From assembly GCA_958295845.1 (NCBI GenBank), contig OY282376.1, positions 4,105,022 through 4,169,021 of the forward strand: DNA of 64,000 bases. Reading direction: 5' to 3'. Within the stretch, counting starts at the first letter, position 1; every line of letters begins with the position of its first letter. Both the position numbers and the translations under genes were made by a program. A model generated the notes under the pieces. That model saw only the letters and a list, made by a program, of their open reading frames with translations. It was not told the DNA's origin and made no database searches. The stretch comes from Caldilineaceae bacterium. Its GTDB lineage: Bacteria > Chloroflexota > Anaerolineae > Caldilineales > Caldilineaceae. Below are positions 41,546-50,724 of this stretch, piece after piece.

Positions 41546-42331
41546 TCATGCTGAGGCGCCGGAATAGAAGCGGATGCCCACCCGCCAGAACCAGCGGGAG
41601 ACGAGCAGCATGGCGGCGGCGAGGGCAACCGTGCCGATGAGGGTTGCGCCGGTGATGCGGCCGCTGACGGCGGAGGCGGGCACGGTGGTGGCGAAGGCGA
41701 CCGGGACCAGAAATGTGAGGACGGCGCGCAGCCAGGTGGGATAGATGTTGACGGGCCAGCGGCCGGCTGGCCACATGCTCATGAAGATTACCTGGATATT
41801 TTCGACCTTCACGAACCAGAATGCACAGGTGCTGAGCATAAGCCAGAAGCTGTAGATGATCAAGGCTCCGCTCAGGAGCGTGACGGCGAAGACTGCGGAC
41901 TCGATGGGGCCGAGACTTGCGCCGAGGCGCAGGAACGCGATGCCGAGCACAGGGAGGGAGATGAGCACGTCAACGAGGCGCCAGATTTCGATGCGCTGGA
42001 TGCTGACGAGCACCTGCGAATCGGCGGGTTTGGTGAGCTTGAAGTCGAGGGTACCCTGGCGAACGTCTTCCATGAACTGGATCATGGAGGGGCGGATTAG
42101 CGTGCGGATGAGACCGCCGATGAGGAAGTAGACGCCGATCAACGCCAGCAGCTCTTCCTGGCGCCAGCCGCCGAGCGTGTCGGTATGGCTGAAGACGACG
42201 GCGATCCCGCCGAGGGCGACGCACAGATCGAGGGCGGACTGGATTATATTGATCCAGAAGTTGGCCCGGTATTCGAGTTCACCGAGGATACCGACTCGGA
42301 CGTAGGTTGCGAAAAGGCGAAAGTAGTACAT
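41546..42331 (-). CDS. ABC-2 family transporter permease
   Basis: 261 residues with six likely membrane segments, of the ABC-2 membrane family PF06182 (viologen- or daunorubicin-type exporters). Recognisable blocks are GILGELEYRANFWINIIQSAL, LDFKLTKPADSQVLVSIQRI, and the C-terminal WPVNIYPTWLRAVLTFLVPVA. Starts 15 bases after the preceding permease gene, with which it forms the membrane dimer driven by the ATPase at 44517-45545. It exports hydrophobic or cationic compounds, substrate unknown. Last gene of a long minus-strand run. Confidence 0.87.
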   Translation of the reverse strand: MYYFRLFATYVRVGILGELEYRANFWINIIQSALDLCVALGGIAVVFSHTDTLGGWRQEELLALIGVYFLIGGLIRTLIRPSMIQFMEDVRQGTLDFKLTKPADSQVLVSIQRIEIWRLVDVLISLPVLGIAFLRLGASLGPIESAVFAVTLLSGALIIYSFWLMLSTCAFWFVKVENIQVIFMSMWPAGRWPVNIYPTWLRAVLTFLVPVAFATTVPASAVSGRITGATLIGTVALAAAMLLVSRWFWRVGIRFYSGASA

Positions 42332-42346
42332 GGTATTGGTTGCAGG

Positions 42347-43150
42347 TCAGGCGCCAAAGGCGGCGTAGCGTTTGATGCCGGCCCGGTAGATGAGCTGCAT
42401 AAAGAGATAGCCGGCGAGCAGCCAGAAGAGTTGTGCGCCGATGCCGATGAGCAGCTCTCTGGGTGTAATACGCCCAAGCAGGAGCTCGACGGGGAAGGAG
42501 AGCATCCAGCGGAAGGGCAGGATGTCGGCGGCGCGCTGTACGATTTCCGGGAAGAGGGAGAGAGGAGCCAGCCTGCCGGAGAAGAAGAGCCCGACGACGA
42601 TATAGGCCTGATTCATGGCGTCGATACGCATGGTCCAAAAGGCGACCATGGCGAGCGACCACTCCCAGTAGAAACGCATGAGGAAGGCGAGAATCAGCAC
42701 AGGCACGAAGGCGGCCAGGGTCCAAGGTGCGGGCCGCCAGGAGGCATCGAAGAACCAGGCCAGAAGGAGGGTGACCGGCGCCATAACGGTCAGGGTCAGG
42801 AACTTGTAGCCGATGTTGTCAGCGATGTCGCTGTGGATGGGGTGGATGGGCTTGAGGAGCATTACTGAAAAGAGGCCCATACGAATACGGTAGATGTACT
42901 CCCACATGATCCACGTAAAGGTGGCGTGGCTCACCAACATCACGGCGATAAAGTAGACGACAAAGTCGTTGGTGTCGAATCCGCCAACGGAACCGCCCTG
43001 CTGTTCGGAGACGGTACGCCAGACCACGAGGTACATCAGGGGTTCGATAATGCCGCCCAGGAGCCAGATGAGCATCGCGACCCGATACTGGAACTGCACG
43101 ATCAGTGCAGTGCGGAAGTATCCTTTGTAGATCGTGTAAAAGGCGAACAT
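42347..43150 (-). CDS. ABC-2 family transporter permease
   Basis: 267 residues of the same PF06182-type ABC-2 family. FRTALIVQFQYRVAMLIWLLGGIIEPLMYLVVW opens it in two pieces, FSVMLLKPIHPIHSDIADNIGYKF is the conserved cytoplasmic loop, and PFRWMLSFPVELLLGRITP the exit-side helix. It pairs with the next permease. The cognate ATPase gene lies upstream but is separated from it by the DUF3500 lipoprotein gene, an uncommon order. The 130-base gap before it is short on features. Confidence 0.87.
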   Translation of the reverse strand: MFAFYTIYKGYFRTALIVQFQYRVAMLIWLLGGIIEPLMYLVVWRTVSEQQGGSVGGFDTNDFVVYFIAVMLVSHATFTWIMWEYIYRIRMGLFSVMLLKPIHPIHSDIADNIGYKFLTLTVMAPVTLLLAWFFDASWRPAPWTLAAFVPVLILAFLMRFYWEWSLAMVAFWTMRIDAMNQAYIVVGLFFSGRLAPLSLFPEIVQRAADILPFRWMLSFPVELLLGRITPRELLIGIGAQLFWLLAGYLFMQLIYRAGIKRYAAFGA

Positions 43151-43280
43151 TGGTTAGCGTGGGCTCATGCTTTGATTGAAAGTCGAACAGTAATCTTCGG
43201 AAGTCGGCGGCCAGCGCAGTTCAGACTGGCTGGCGGACGATACTTTGGTCGTCCGGCCAGAGTGGGTACCCAGATCGTTG

Positions 43281-44504
43281 TCACTGCCGGCCATATTCGT
43301 TTGTTGGGTTACGGTAGATCGAATGATAGTGACTGCTGGCGGCGCTGACTGGGCCACGGGACAGGAACTCGATAATCAGATCCGGGCCTTGAATACGGAA
43401 GTAGATGGCGCCGGCGCCATCAGTGGGCCCATGCCAGGCGAAATGGGTGTCGTTCAGATTGGACTCGATTTCCTGCATGCGCATTCTGGCGTCCCGGGGC
43501 GGGAGCATGCCGACCCAGAGAGACACAAGATCGAGAAGAGCCTGTTGTTGACCGGGACTCCAGCCACCGGCTTGCGACCCCAGTCGTTCGGGGATAACTC
43601 CGTCCTGGCCTGCCCCGGTGACCAGGCCGTTCGGACGTCTCGAAAGGAGTGCGTCGTTTCGCGATGCAGCGGACAAGCTATTGACGAGCGCAAGCCCGGC
43701 CTCTATTTCATCGGCGAATGGCGCGATGGTCCCTTTTTCTGCGCTTGCTCTTGCGCCGCCAAGGGCTGCGAAAATTCTTTCGACAGCGGCCTCTTCGATA
43801 ACAGCGGGTTCGACTCCGATGAAGGTGGGGGACATTGTGATGCGGCCGTCAGAGGTCGACATATTCACAGCCAGGTGATGACCGCCAAACTGCCATGACC
43901 AAGGCTCGGTCAGCGAAGGGGTACCGAAGAAGGCAAGCCAATAATTTCCCTCATTCAAACCCAGCCGGCCGGAATTTTGGGAGTCGAACAGAACGGCTTC
44001 TGCGGCGACGATTGCGGCCACGGCGTCGAGGCCCTCGGGGCTGAGAGCGCTGGAGAGAAAGGCAAGCATAGCGGCGAGTTGAACATCGCTGAGATCGCCG
44101 ATACGAACACCATTGCGGTCGAAGGGCAGCATGCGGGCGGGCAAGTTGGACCAGTTGGGCCGCGTGTTGATGTCAAAAGGGAGGAGGGCGGCTTCTTGTT
44201 GCTTTGATTCCAGGAGCCCGATGAAGTCTATTGCGGCGCTAACTGTTTGGGCCAATTCTTCTTCGCCCATATCGGCAGACACGCGCTCATCCTGTTGCGT
44301 TTGCTCACCTACCTCCGGGTTAGCCGCCGCAGGAGCAGATTCGCCGTTCTCGCTCATCGTCGCGGGGGTCGCGGTCGAGGCGGGTGTGGAAATAAGCTCC
44401 TGGGTGGAAACGGGGACCGACGCGCTGCATCCCACCAGAGTTAAGGTCGGAATGAGAAGGGTAGCCAGGACAGTTATCAGTATTCGAAGCAGGAAGCGGT
44501 TCAT
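43281..44504 (-). CDS. DUF3500 family lipoprotein
   Basis: 407 residues. The signal LLIPTLTLVGCSASVPV gives a lipidated Cys26, followed by a Thr/Ala/Pro-rich tether. The body is DUF3500: LLPFDINTRPNWSNLPARMLPFDRNGVRIGDL, LAFLSSALSPEGLDAVAAIVAAEAVL, NYWLAFFGTPSLTEPWSWQFGGHHLAVNMS and the end SHYHSIYRNPTNEYG. The family has conserved His and Trp residues suggestive of an enzyme or ligand-binding fold, but its function is unknown to me. It starts 12 bases after the ABC ATPase gene, so it is inside the exporter operon, and it would be tethered outside the membrane where the exporter releases its substrate. Confidence 0.8.
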   Translation of the reverse strand: MNRFLLRILITVLATLLIPTLTLVGCSASVPVSTQELISTPASTATPATMSENGESAPAAANPEVGEQTQQDERVSADMGEEELAQTVSAAIDFIGLLESKQQEAALLPFDINTRPNWSNLPARMLPFDRNGVRIGDLSDVQLAAMLAFLSSALSPEGLDAVAAIVAAEAVLFDSQNSGRLGLNEGNYWLAFFGTPSLTEPWSWQFGGHHLAVNMSTSDGRITMSPTFIGVEPAVIEEAAVERIFAALGGARASAEKGTIAPFADEIEAGLALVNSLSAASRNDALLSRRPNGLVTGAGQDGVIPERLGSQAGGWSPGQQQALLDLVSLWVGMLPPRDARMRMQEIESNLNDTHFAWHGPTDGAGAIYFRIQGPDLIIEFLSRGPVSAASSHYHSIYRNPTNEYGRQ

Positions 44505-44516
44505 TATTCAACCCAA

Positions 44517-45545
<1,029 letters not shown>

Positions 45546-45551
45546 AGTTTC

Positions 45552-46895
45552 TCAACTCTCGTTGGCGTCGGGACCGGCGGTCACCAGCGTATAGGTATCT
45601 GTACGCAGGTATTGGGCGGCCACGCGCTGGACATCCTCTTTTGTGACGGCGCTGATACGCTCGCGGTAGGTCTGGAGGTAGTCGAGGCCCAGACCGAACC
45701 ATTCCATATTGAGCAGTATGGAGGCGACGCCGTCGTTGGTTTCCAGACGCAGGGGGAGCGTGCCGGTCATGTTGGCGATGCTGTCGGAGAGCTCATCATC
45801 GCTGACCGGTTCCTGCCCGAGCCTGTCGAATTCGTGGAGGATGCTATCGACGGCCTGGTTGACGTTCTGGGGATTGACGCCGGCGAAGGCGACCCAGGGC
45901 CCGACGCCGATGTCGGCGTCGAGGGCGCTGTAGCTGTAGTAGGCGAGGCCCTGGCGTTCGCGCACTGTTTCGCCGAGGCGGCCCATCATGCCAAACTGGC
46001 CGAGGATATTGTTGGCGACCTGGACGGCCTGGTAGTCGGGATGTTTTCGGGGAATGGCGAGGCAGCCGATGACGACATCGGACTGGACTTTGCCGGGCAT
46101 GGGGAATGCTTTGCGCTGGACGCCGTTGGCGCCGGTCACCGGGGGGATGGAGTCGGCGGGCGAGGGCGGCTCAGGTCCTGTGGGCCAGCCACCGAAGTGG
46201 GTTTCGAGCAGGGCCACGACCGCGTCCGGGTCGACATCGCCGCTGACGACGACGATGGCCTGGTTGGGATGGTAGTGGTCGCGGTGAAAGCGGACAACGT
46301 GGTCGCGGCTGATTGCCTGGATCGTCTCAATGTAACCTGATGTGGGCAGCCCGTAGGGATGGTCGCCGTAGATCATTTCGTTGAAGCGGCGGTAGGAGAC
46401 GCTGCGTGTGCTCTGTTCACGCTCCTGGAGGCGCACGAGCCACTGTCCGCGCACGCGTTCGATATGGTCGGTCGGAAAGGTTGGCCGCTGCAGGACATCG
46501 GCCAGGATTTCGACCATGAGCGGGAAGTCTTCGATGAGGCTCTCGCTGCCAAAACTGGTGACGTGGTCGCCGCCACCGACGCTGACGCTGGCGCCGACGG
46601 ATTCGACGGCCTCGTTGTAGCTGTCGAAGTCATAGTTGGCGCTGCCGCGGCTTACGAGGGAGGCGGTGAAGGAGGCCAGCCCTGCCAGCGCGGCCGGTTC
46701 ATCGACGCTGCCGGCGCGCAGGGCTCCCTCCATCATGACGACGGGCGCGGATGGGTTGGGACGGACGAGAACGGTGATGCCGTTAGCGGTTTGGACGCGA
46801 TGGATCGTTTCGGGGCCGATTGTTGTGCGGCCGCCCTCGCTGGTGGAGACGGGCTGGGCGTCAAAGCGGGGGGAGGTAGTGCGATTAGGAGTCAT
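45552..46895 (-). CDS. M16-family peptidase homologue lacking the zinc motif
   Basis: 447 residues with the M16B (processing peptidase-like) two-domain layout: TVLVRPNPSAPVVMMEGALRAGSVDEP, then VMVEILADVLQRPTFP-type helix, and SRDHVVRFHRDHYHPNQAIVVVSGDVD, typical of the family. The inverted zinc motif HxxEH that should follow GSVDEPAALAGL is replaced by ASFTASL, so no His or Glu ligands remain. The product should be the inactive partner of a heterodimer, or a chaperone-like M16. No active M16 gene is adjacent. It lies between holA and the ABC-2 ATPase with gaps of 16 and 6 bases. Confidence 0.85.
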   Translation of the reverse strand: MTPNRTTSPRFDAQPVSTSEGGRTTIGPETIHRVQTANGITVLVRPNPSAPVVMMEGALRAGSVDEPAALAGLASFTASLVSRGSANYDFDSYNEAVESVGASVSVGGGDHVTSFGSESLIEDFPLMVEILADVLQRPTFPTDHIERVRGQWLVRLQEREQSTRSVSYRRFNEMIYGDHPYGLPTSGYIETIQAISRDHVVRFHRDHYHPNQAIVVVSGDVDPDAVVALLETHFGGWPTGPEPPSPADSIPPVTGANGVQRKAFPMPGKVQSDVVIGCLAIPRKHPDYQAVQVANNILGQFGMMGRLGETVRERQGLAYYSYSALDADIGVGPWVAFAGVNPQNVNQAVDSILHEFDRLGQEPVSDDELSDSIANMTGTLPLRLETNDGVASILLNMEWFGLGLDYLQTYRERISAVTKEDVQRVAAQYLRTDTYTLVTAGPDANES

Positions 46896-46911
46896 CAGGT
46901 ATGGCGTTCCT

Positions 46912-47970
46912 CTATCGGGATTGGGTCAGTTCTGCTACCAGAATGTCGATTTCGGTGTTGGGGTCGGCGCCGGTCTTCATGGCGAAGTCGGAGGAGAGGA
47001 GCCGGTCTAGAATCCCTTCCAGCTGGGGGATGGCATAGTTGCGGCTCTGGGCCATGGCCTTCTTGACAGGGAATGGGCTCTCGCCGACGCGTCCGGCGAT
47101 GTCGTATTCGTTTCCGGAGGTGCGGGTGGTCTCATCTTTGACTTTGAGCATGATGCGGTACTGGCGGGTGATCATGGTCAGCAGGTAGAAGGGGTTGGCG
47201 TCGTTGCGGCGCAGAGCGTACAGGGCCCGCATTGCTTTGCGGCCGTCGCGCTGGCCGATGGCGTCGGTCAGATCCCAGATGAGGGCTTCGCTGGTGTCGC
47301 TCACGAGGCGCTGGACGTCGTCCGGCGTGATGGCGCGGTCGGCGGCGTAGGCGCGCAGCTTGTCCAGCTCCAAGGTGAGGCGGCGCAGGTCGGCGCCGAC
47401 GTAAGTTGCCAACATTTGCACTGCTCTGCCATCGATTTTGATCCCATCCCGGCGGGCGGTATTGGCTATCCAGGCGGGCAGGGCGCGGGCGTCGGGCGTG
47501 TTCAGCTCCTCGATTGCGAGGTGACCGTTATTGCTCAGTTGGTCGAGACCGGCGAGGCCGTCGAAGCCCCTCCAGATGGCGCGGCGTTTGTCCAGCTTGT
47601 CCTCGATGAAGACGAGATCATTTGAGAGGCCGGTATCGGCCAGGCTTTCCAGTATCTGACGCGCTTCGGCCTGTGCGGTCTTGTTGGGCGACCTGGCGGT
47701 ACCCAGACGAGACTCGAGACTATTGAGGTAGCCGCGCACGATGATCAGACGCCGATCGGCGAGGAAGGGCATGGCACCGGCATGGTAGAGAATATCGGTC
47801 GCGTTGGAACGGCCGCCGTCAATTTCGGCGAGGTTCAGCGAGGCCATTTCCGGGTCGCCGAGGGCCTGCTTCAGTTGGGTCAAACGTTTCGCCAACAGAA
47901 ACTCATCGGGCGCGAGGAACAGATAGTTTGTCAATGCGCTACCATTCTCGGAGGCGAGGCCCCCGGTCAT
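46912..47970 (-). CDS. holA: DNA polymerase III subunit delta
   Basis: 352 residues matching HolA: LFLAPDEFLLAKRLTQLK at the N terminus, FLADRRLIIVRGY, AWIANTARRDGIKIDGRAVQML and GADLRRLTLELDKLRAYA, then the helical C-terminal domain with MLKVKDE and ESPFPVKKAM. It is part of the clamp loader that opens the beta clamp during replication. It overlaps the DUF6391 gene by four bases and precedes the M16-like gene by 16, so a replication subunit is embedded in an otherwise unrelated run. Confidence 0.92.
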   Translation of the reverse strand: MTGGLASENGSALTNYLFLAPDEFLLAKRLTQLKQALGDPEMASLNLAEIDGGRSNATDILYHAGAMPFLADRRLIIVRGYLNSLESRLGTARSPNKTAQAEARQILESLADTGLSNDLVFIEDKLDKRRAIWRGFDGLAGLDQLSNNGHLAIEELNTPDARALPAWIANTARRDGIKIDGRAVQMLATYVGADLRRLTLELDKLRAYAADRAITPDDVQRLVSDTSEALIWDLTDAIGQRDGRKAMRALYALRRNDANPFYLLTMITRQYRIMLKVKDETTRTSGNEYDIAGRVGESPFPVKKAMAQSRNYAIPQLEGILDRLLSSDFAMKTGADPNTEIDILVAELTQSR

Positions 47971-48563
47971 TGCGGTTCGGCGAAGGTTACGCGATGGGCC
48001 TGGCCGCGTTTCACGGGAATGACCTGGGCCAGCTCGCGGTTGCCGATAGACGCTAAGGTTGTCAGACGCTGCAACCGCATCCCCAGCGGCGTTGAAACCA
48101 GGAGAGCGAGCGTCATCAGTCCGGCGGTAACCGTCATTCTGTCGAGGATCGAACTGCCGTTGCCCGACTTTTCTCGCATGGGAGACGGTTCGCGGGTGTC
48201 GCCACTTCCTTCCTCTCCCAAAGGGAACGACCCTGCGGGCGTTTGAAGATGGCTACTTCGCCAGTCGACACTCCCGAGAAATGCCGCGGCTGTCACCAAC
48301 AGGATCGTGGCGGTGAGGTTCGTGCCGCAGTTGGGATGGAAGGCGAGGTCCTCTTCGCCATCCTGAAGGCGCTGAATGGCTTCGGCTACGGCCTCTTCGA
48401 TGGCTTCGCTGGGCAACTGCCCGTAGAGGGTAAAGCCCCAGGGGTCGCTCATGCCAGCGAAGACACGGCGGGGAAAGCGGGCCGCCAGCAGATGGATGGT
48501 GGCGTGCTCGATGGCGTGATGCTGCCGGGTCTGCTGGAGGACGGCGGCCAAGGCCCGAAGCAT
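47967..48563 (-). CDS. DUF6391 family protein with HxxEH motif
   Basis: 198 residues. The segment RQHHAIEHATIHLLAARFP with the following MSDPWGFTLYGQLPSEAI and LAFHPNCGTN matches DUF6391-type proteins of Chloroflexota and Cyanobacteria. The HAIEH pattern is an HxxEH-type site that could bind zinc, but the family is uncharacterised. Two hydrophobic segments (ATILLVTAAAFLGSV and MTVTAGLMTLALLVS) suggest membrane attachment. It is 7 bases downstream of the transketolase gene and overlaps holA by four bases. Confidence 0.7.
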   Translation of the reverse strand: MLRALAAVLQQTRQHHAIEHATIHLLAARFPRRVFAGMSDPWGFTLYGQLPSEAIEEAVAEAIQRLQDGEEDLAFHPNCGTNLTATILLVTAAAFLGSVDWRSSHLQTPAGSFPLGEEGSGDTREPSPMREKSGNGSSILDRMTVTAGLMTLALLVSTPLGMRLQRLTTLASIGNRELAQVIPVKRGQAHRVTFAEPQ

Positions 48564-48569
48564 AGGCGG

Positions 48570-50642
48570 CTACGCCTGCAAGAGTGTCTGCGCGGCGCTG
48601 ACGACGGCGTCGACGGTGAGGCCGAGATTGGCGTAGACATCCTCCTGGGGCGCGCTGGCGCCGAAGCGGTTAATGCCGATGGCGACGCCGCGGGCGGGAT
48701 CGTTGCCGACCCAGCGTTCCCAGCCCTGGGTGACGCCGGCTTCGACGGAGAGCCTGCGTGCGTTCGACGGCAGGACTTCCTGCTGGTAGGCAGGTGACTG
48801 TGCGGCGAAGAGCTCCCAGCTGGGCAGGCTGACGACGCGTACGGCGGCCCCGTTTTGGGCGAGCTGTTGGGCCGCGTCGTAGGCGAGCTCGAGCTCGCTG
48901 CCGGAGGAGATGAGGGCCAGCTCGGAGGCGGCGCCGGCTGCTCCATTGCTCTGGAAGAATACATATCCGCCCCGAGCCGCGCCTTCGGCGGCGGCGACAC
49001 CTGCGGCGGTGCGATCGTAGACGGGCAGATTCTGGCGGGAGAAGACAAGGGCGGTGGGGCCGCTCTTGTTCTGCAGGGCGGCTTTCCAGGCCTGGGCCAC
49101 TTCGTTGGCGTCGGCGGGGCGGATGACGGTGAGATTGGGAATGGCACGGAGGGCAGCCACCTGCTCGACAGGCTGATGGGTGGGGCCGTCTTCGCCGACG
49201 CCGATGCTGTCGTGGGTGAAGATGAAGATGGCAGGCACACCCATGAGGGCGGCCAGGCGGATGCTGGCGCGCATGTAGTCGCTGAAGACGAGGAAGGTGC
49301 CGCCGTAGGGGATGACACCGCCGTGCAGGGCCATACCGTTGAGGACGGCGCCCATGCCGTGTTCGCGTACGCCGAAGCGGAAGTTGCGGCCGCTGTAGGA
49401 ATCGGGTTGAAAGTCGGGGCTGCCGCTGATAATTGTTTTGTTGCTGGGCGCGAGGTCGGCGCTGCCGCCGATGAGATTGGTGATGACGGGCGCGAGGGCG
49501 TTGAGGGTATCGCCGCTGGCGTTACGGGTGGCGGCGCTGCCACCGCTTTCGAAGGCGGGGAGGGCGTCCTCCCAGCCGTCGGGAAGCTCGCCCTGCAGCA
49601 TCGCGCTGAGCTGGGCGGCCAGGTCGGGGTGAGCGGCGGCGTAGGCATCCCACAGGGTGCTGTCGTCGGATTCGAGCCTTTTTCCGCGTGTGACGGCCTG
49701 GAGGCAGAAGTCGCGCACTTCGTCGGGCAGATAGAAGGTCGGCTCCTGCGGCCATTCGAGGTTGGCCTTGGTCTGGGCGACTTCATCGTCGGGGAGCGCG
49801 TCGCTGTGCATATCGGGCTCGCCCTGTTTGGGTGCGCCGAAACCGATGACGGTGGTGCAGCCGATGATGCTGGGGCGGGGGTCCTGTTTGGCGGCGGCGA
49901 TGGCCGCGTCAACGGCGGCGCCGTCCATGCCGTCGACTTTGAGGACGTGCCAGCCGTAGGCTTCGAAGCGCTGGTACTGGTTCTCGGTGAAGGCCAGATC
50001 GGTGTAGCCGTCGATGGTGACGCGGTTGTCATCGTAGAGATAGATCAGTTTGCCGAGGCGCAGGTGGCCGGCGAGGCTGGCTGCTTCCTGGGCGACGCCT
50101 TCCATGAGGTCGCCGTCGCTGACTATGGCGTAGATGTGGTGCGATACGACGTCTAAGCCGGGCCGGTTGAAGTTGGCGGCGAGCCACTGTTCGGCGATGG
50201 CCATGCCGACGCCGTTGGCGAAGCCCTGGCCGAGCGGGCCCGTGGTGGTTTCGACACCGGGCGCGTGGCCGTACTCGGGGTGGCCGGGCGTCATGCTGCC
50301 GTACTGGCGGAAGTTCTTGAGCTCCTGGAGGGGGAGATCGAAGCCGGTCAGGTGGAGCATGGAATAGAGAAGCATGGAGCCGTGGCCGGCGCTGAGGATG
50401 AAGCGGTCACGGTTGTGCCAGTCGGGGTTGGCCGGGTTGTAGCGCAGGTGTCTGCGCCAGAGTGTCAGGGCGGCGGTGGCCATGCCCATGGGCAGGCCGG
50501 CGTGTCCCGAGTTGGCGGCCTGGACGGCGTCCAATGCGAGCATGCGGATGGTGTTGACTGTGTTTTCTTCCAGTTCCGGATCTAGGGTGGGACTTTCGAA
50601 AGGCAGGGACGCAGCGCCCTGACCGTTAGTATTGGGTGACAT
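48570..50642 (-). CDS. tkt: Transketolase
   Basis: 690 residues, full length. The thiamine-pyrophosphate motif is in VSDGDLMEGVAQEA...YLYDDN (GDG-N). GHAGLPMG, GHGSMLLYSML, GPLGQGFANGVGMA, and the pyrimidine-domain VFSDYMRASIRLAALM and HDSIGVGEDGPTHQP are all present. It transfers two-carbon ketol units between sugar phosphates in the pentose-phosphate pathway and needs magnesium. First gene of the tight minus-strand run to 41.5 kb; the upstream ABC exporter gene (about 80 bases away) may be in the same unit. The long antisense open frames here are GC-bias artefacts. Confidence 0.95.
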   Translation of the reverse strand: MSPNTNGQGAASLPFESPTLDPELEENTVNTIRMLALDAVQAANSGHAGLPMGMATAALTLWRRHLRYNPANPDWHNRDRFILSAGHGSMLLYSMLHLTGFDLPLQELKNFRQYGSMTPGHPEYGHAPGVETTTGPLGQGFANGVGMAIAEQWLAANFNRPGLDVVSHHIYAIVSDGDLMEGVAQEAASLAGHLRLGKLIYLYDDNRVTIDGYTDLAFTENQYQRFEAYGWHVLKVDGMDGAAVDAAIAAAKQDPRPSIIGCTTVIGFGAPKQGEPDMHSDALPDDEVAQTKANLEWPQEPTFYLPDEVRDFCLQAVTRGKRLESDDSTLWDAYAAAHPDLAAQLSAMLQGELPDGWEDALPAFESGGSAATRNASGDTLNALAPVITNLIGGSADLAPSNKTIISGSPDFQPDSYSGRNFRFGVREHGMGAVLNGMALHGGVIPYGGTFLVFSDYMRASIRLAALMGVPAIFIFTHDSIGVGEDGPTHQPVEQVAALRAIPNLTVIRPADANEVAQAWKAALQNKSGPTALVFSRQNLPVYDRTAAGVAAAEGAARGGYVFFQSNGAAGAASELALISSGSELELAYDAAQQLAQNGAAVRVVSLPSWELFAAQSPAYQQEVLPSNARRLSVEAGVTQGWERWVGNDPARGVAIGINRFGASAPQEDVYANLGLTVDAVVSAAQTLLQA

Positions 50643-50724
50643 CGTTGGCAGAATCCTTAGCGTGAATGGTAGCTGACGGCCAGCGGCGCGTTAGGAACGC
50701 ATTGGCCACAGAGATTACTACGGA

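Noticed and set aside
48855..50156. 433-codon open frame antisense to transketolase
   Set aside because: GC-bias shadow of the transketolase gene; Gly/Ala/Glu-rich with no recognised fold.
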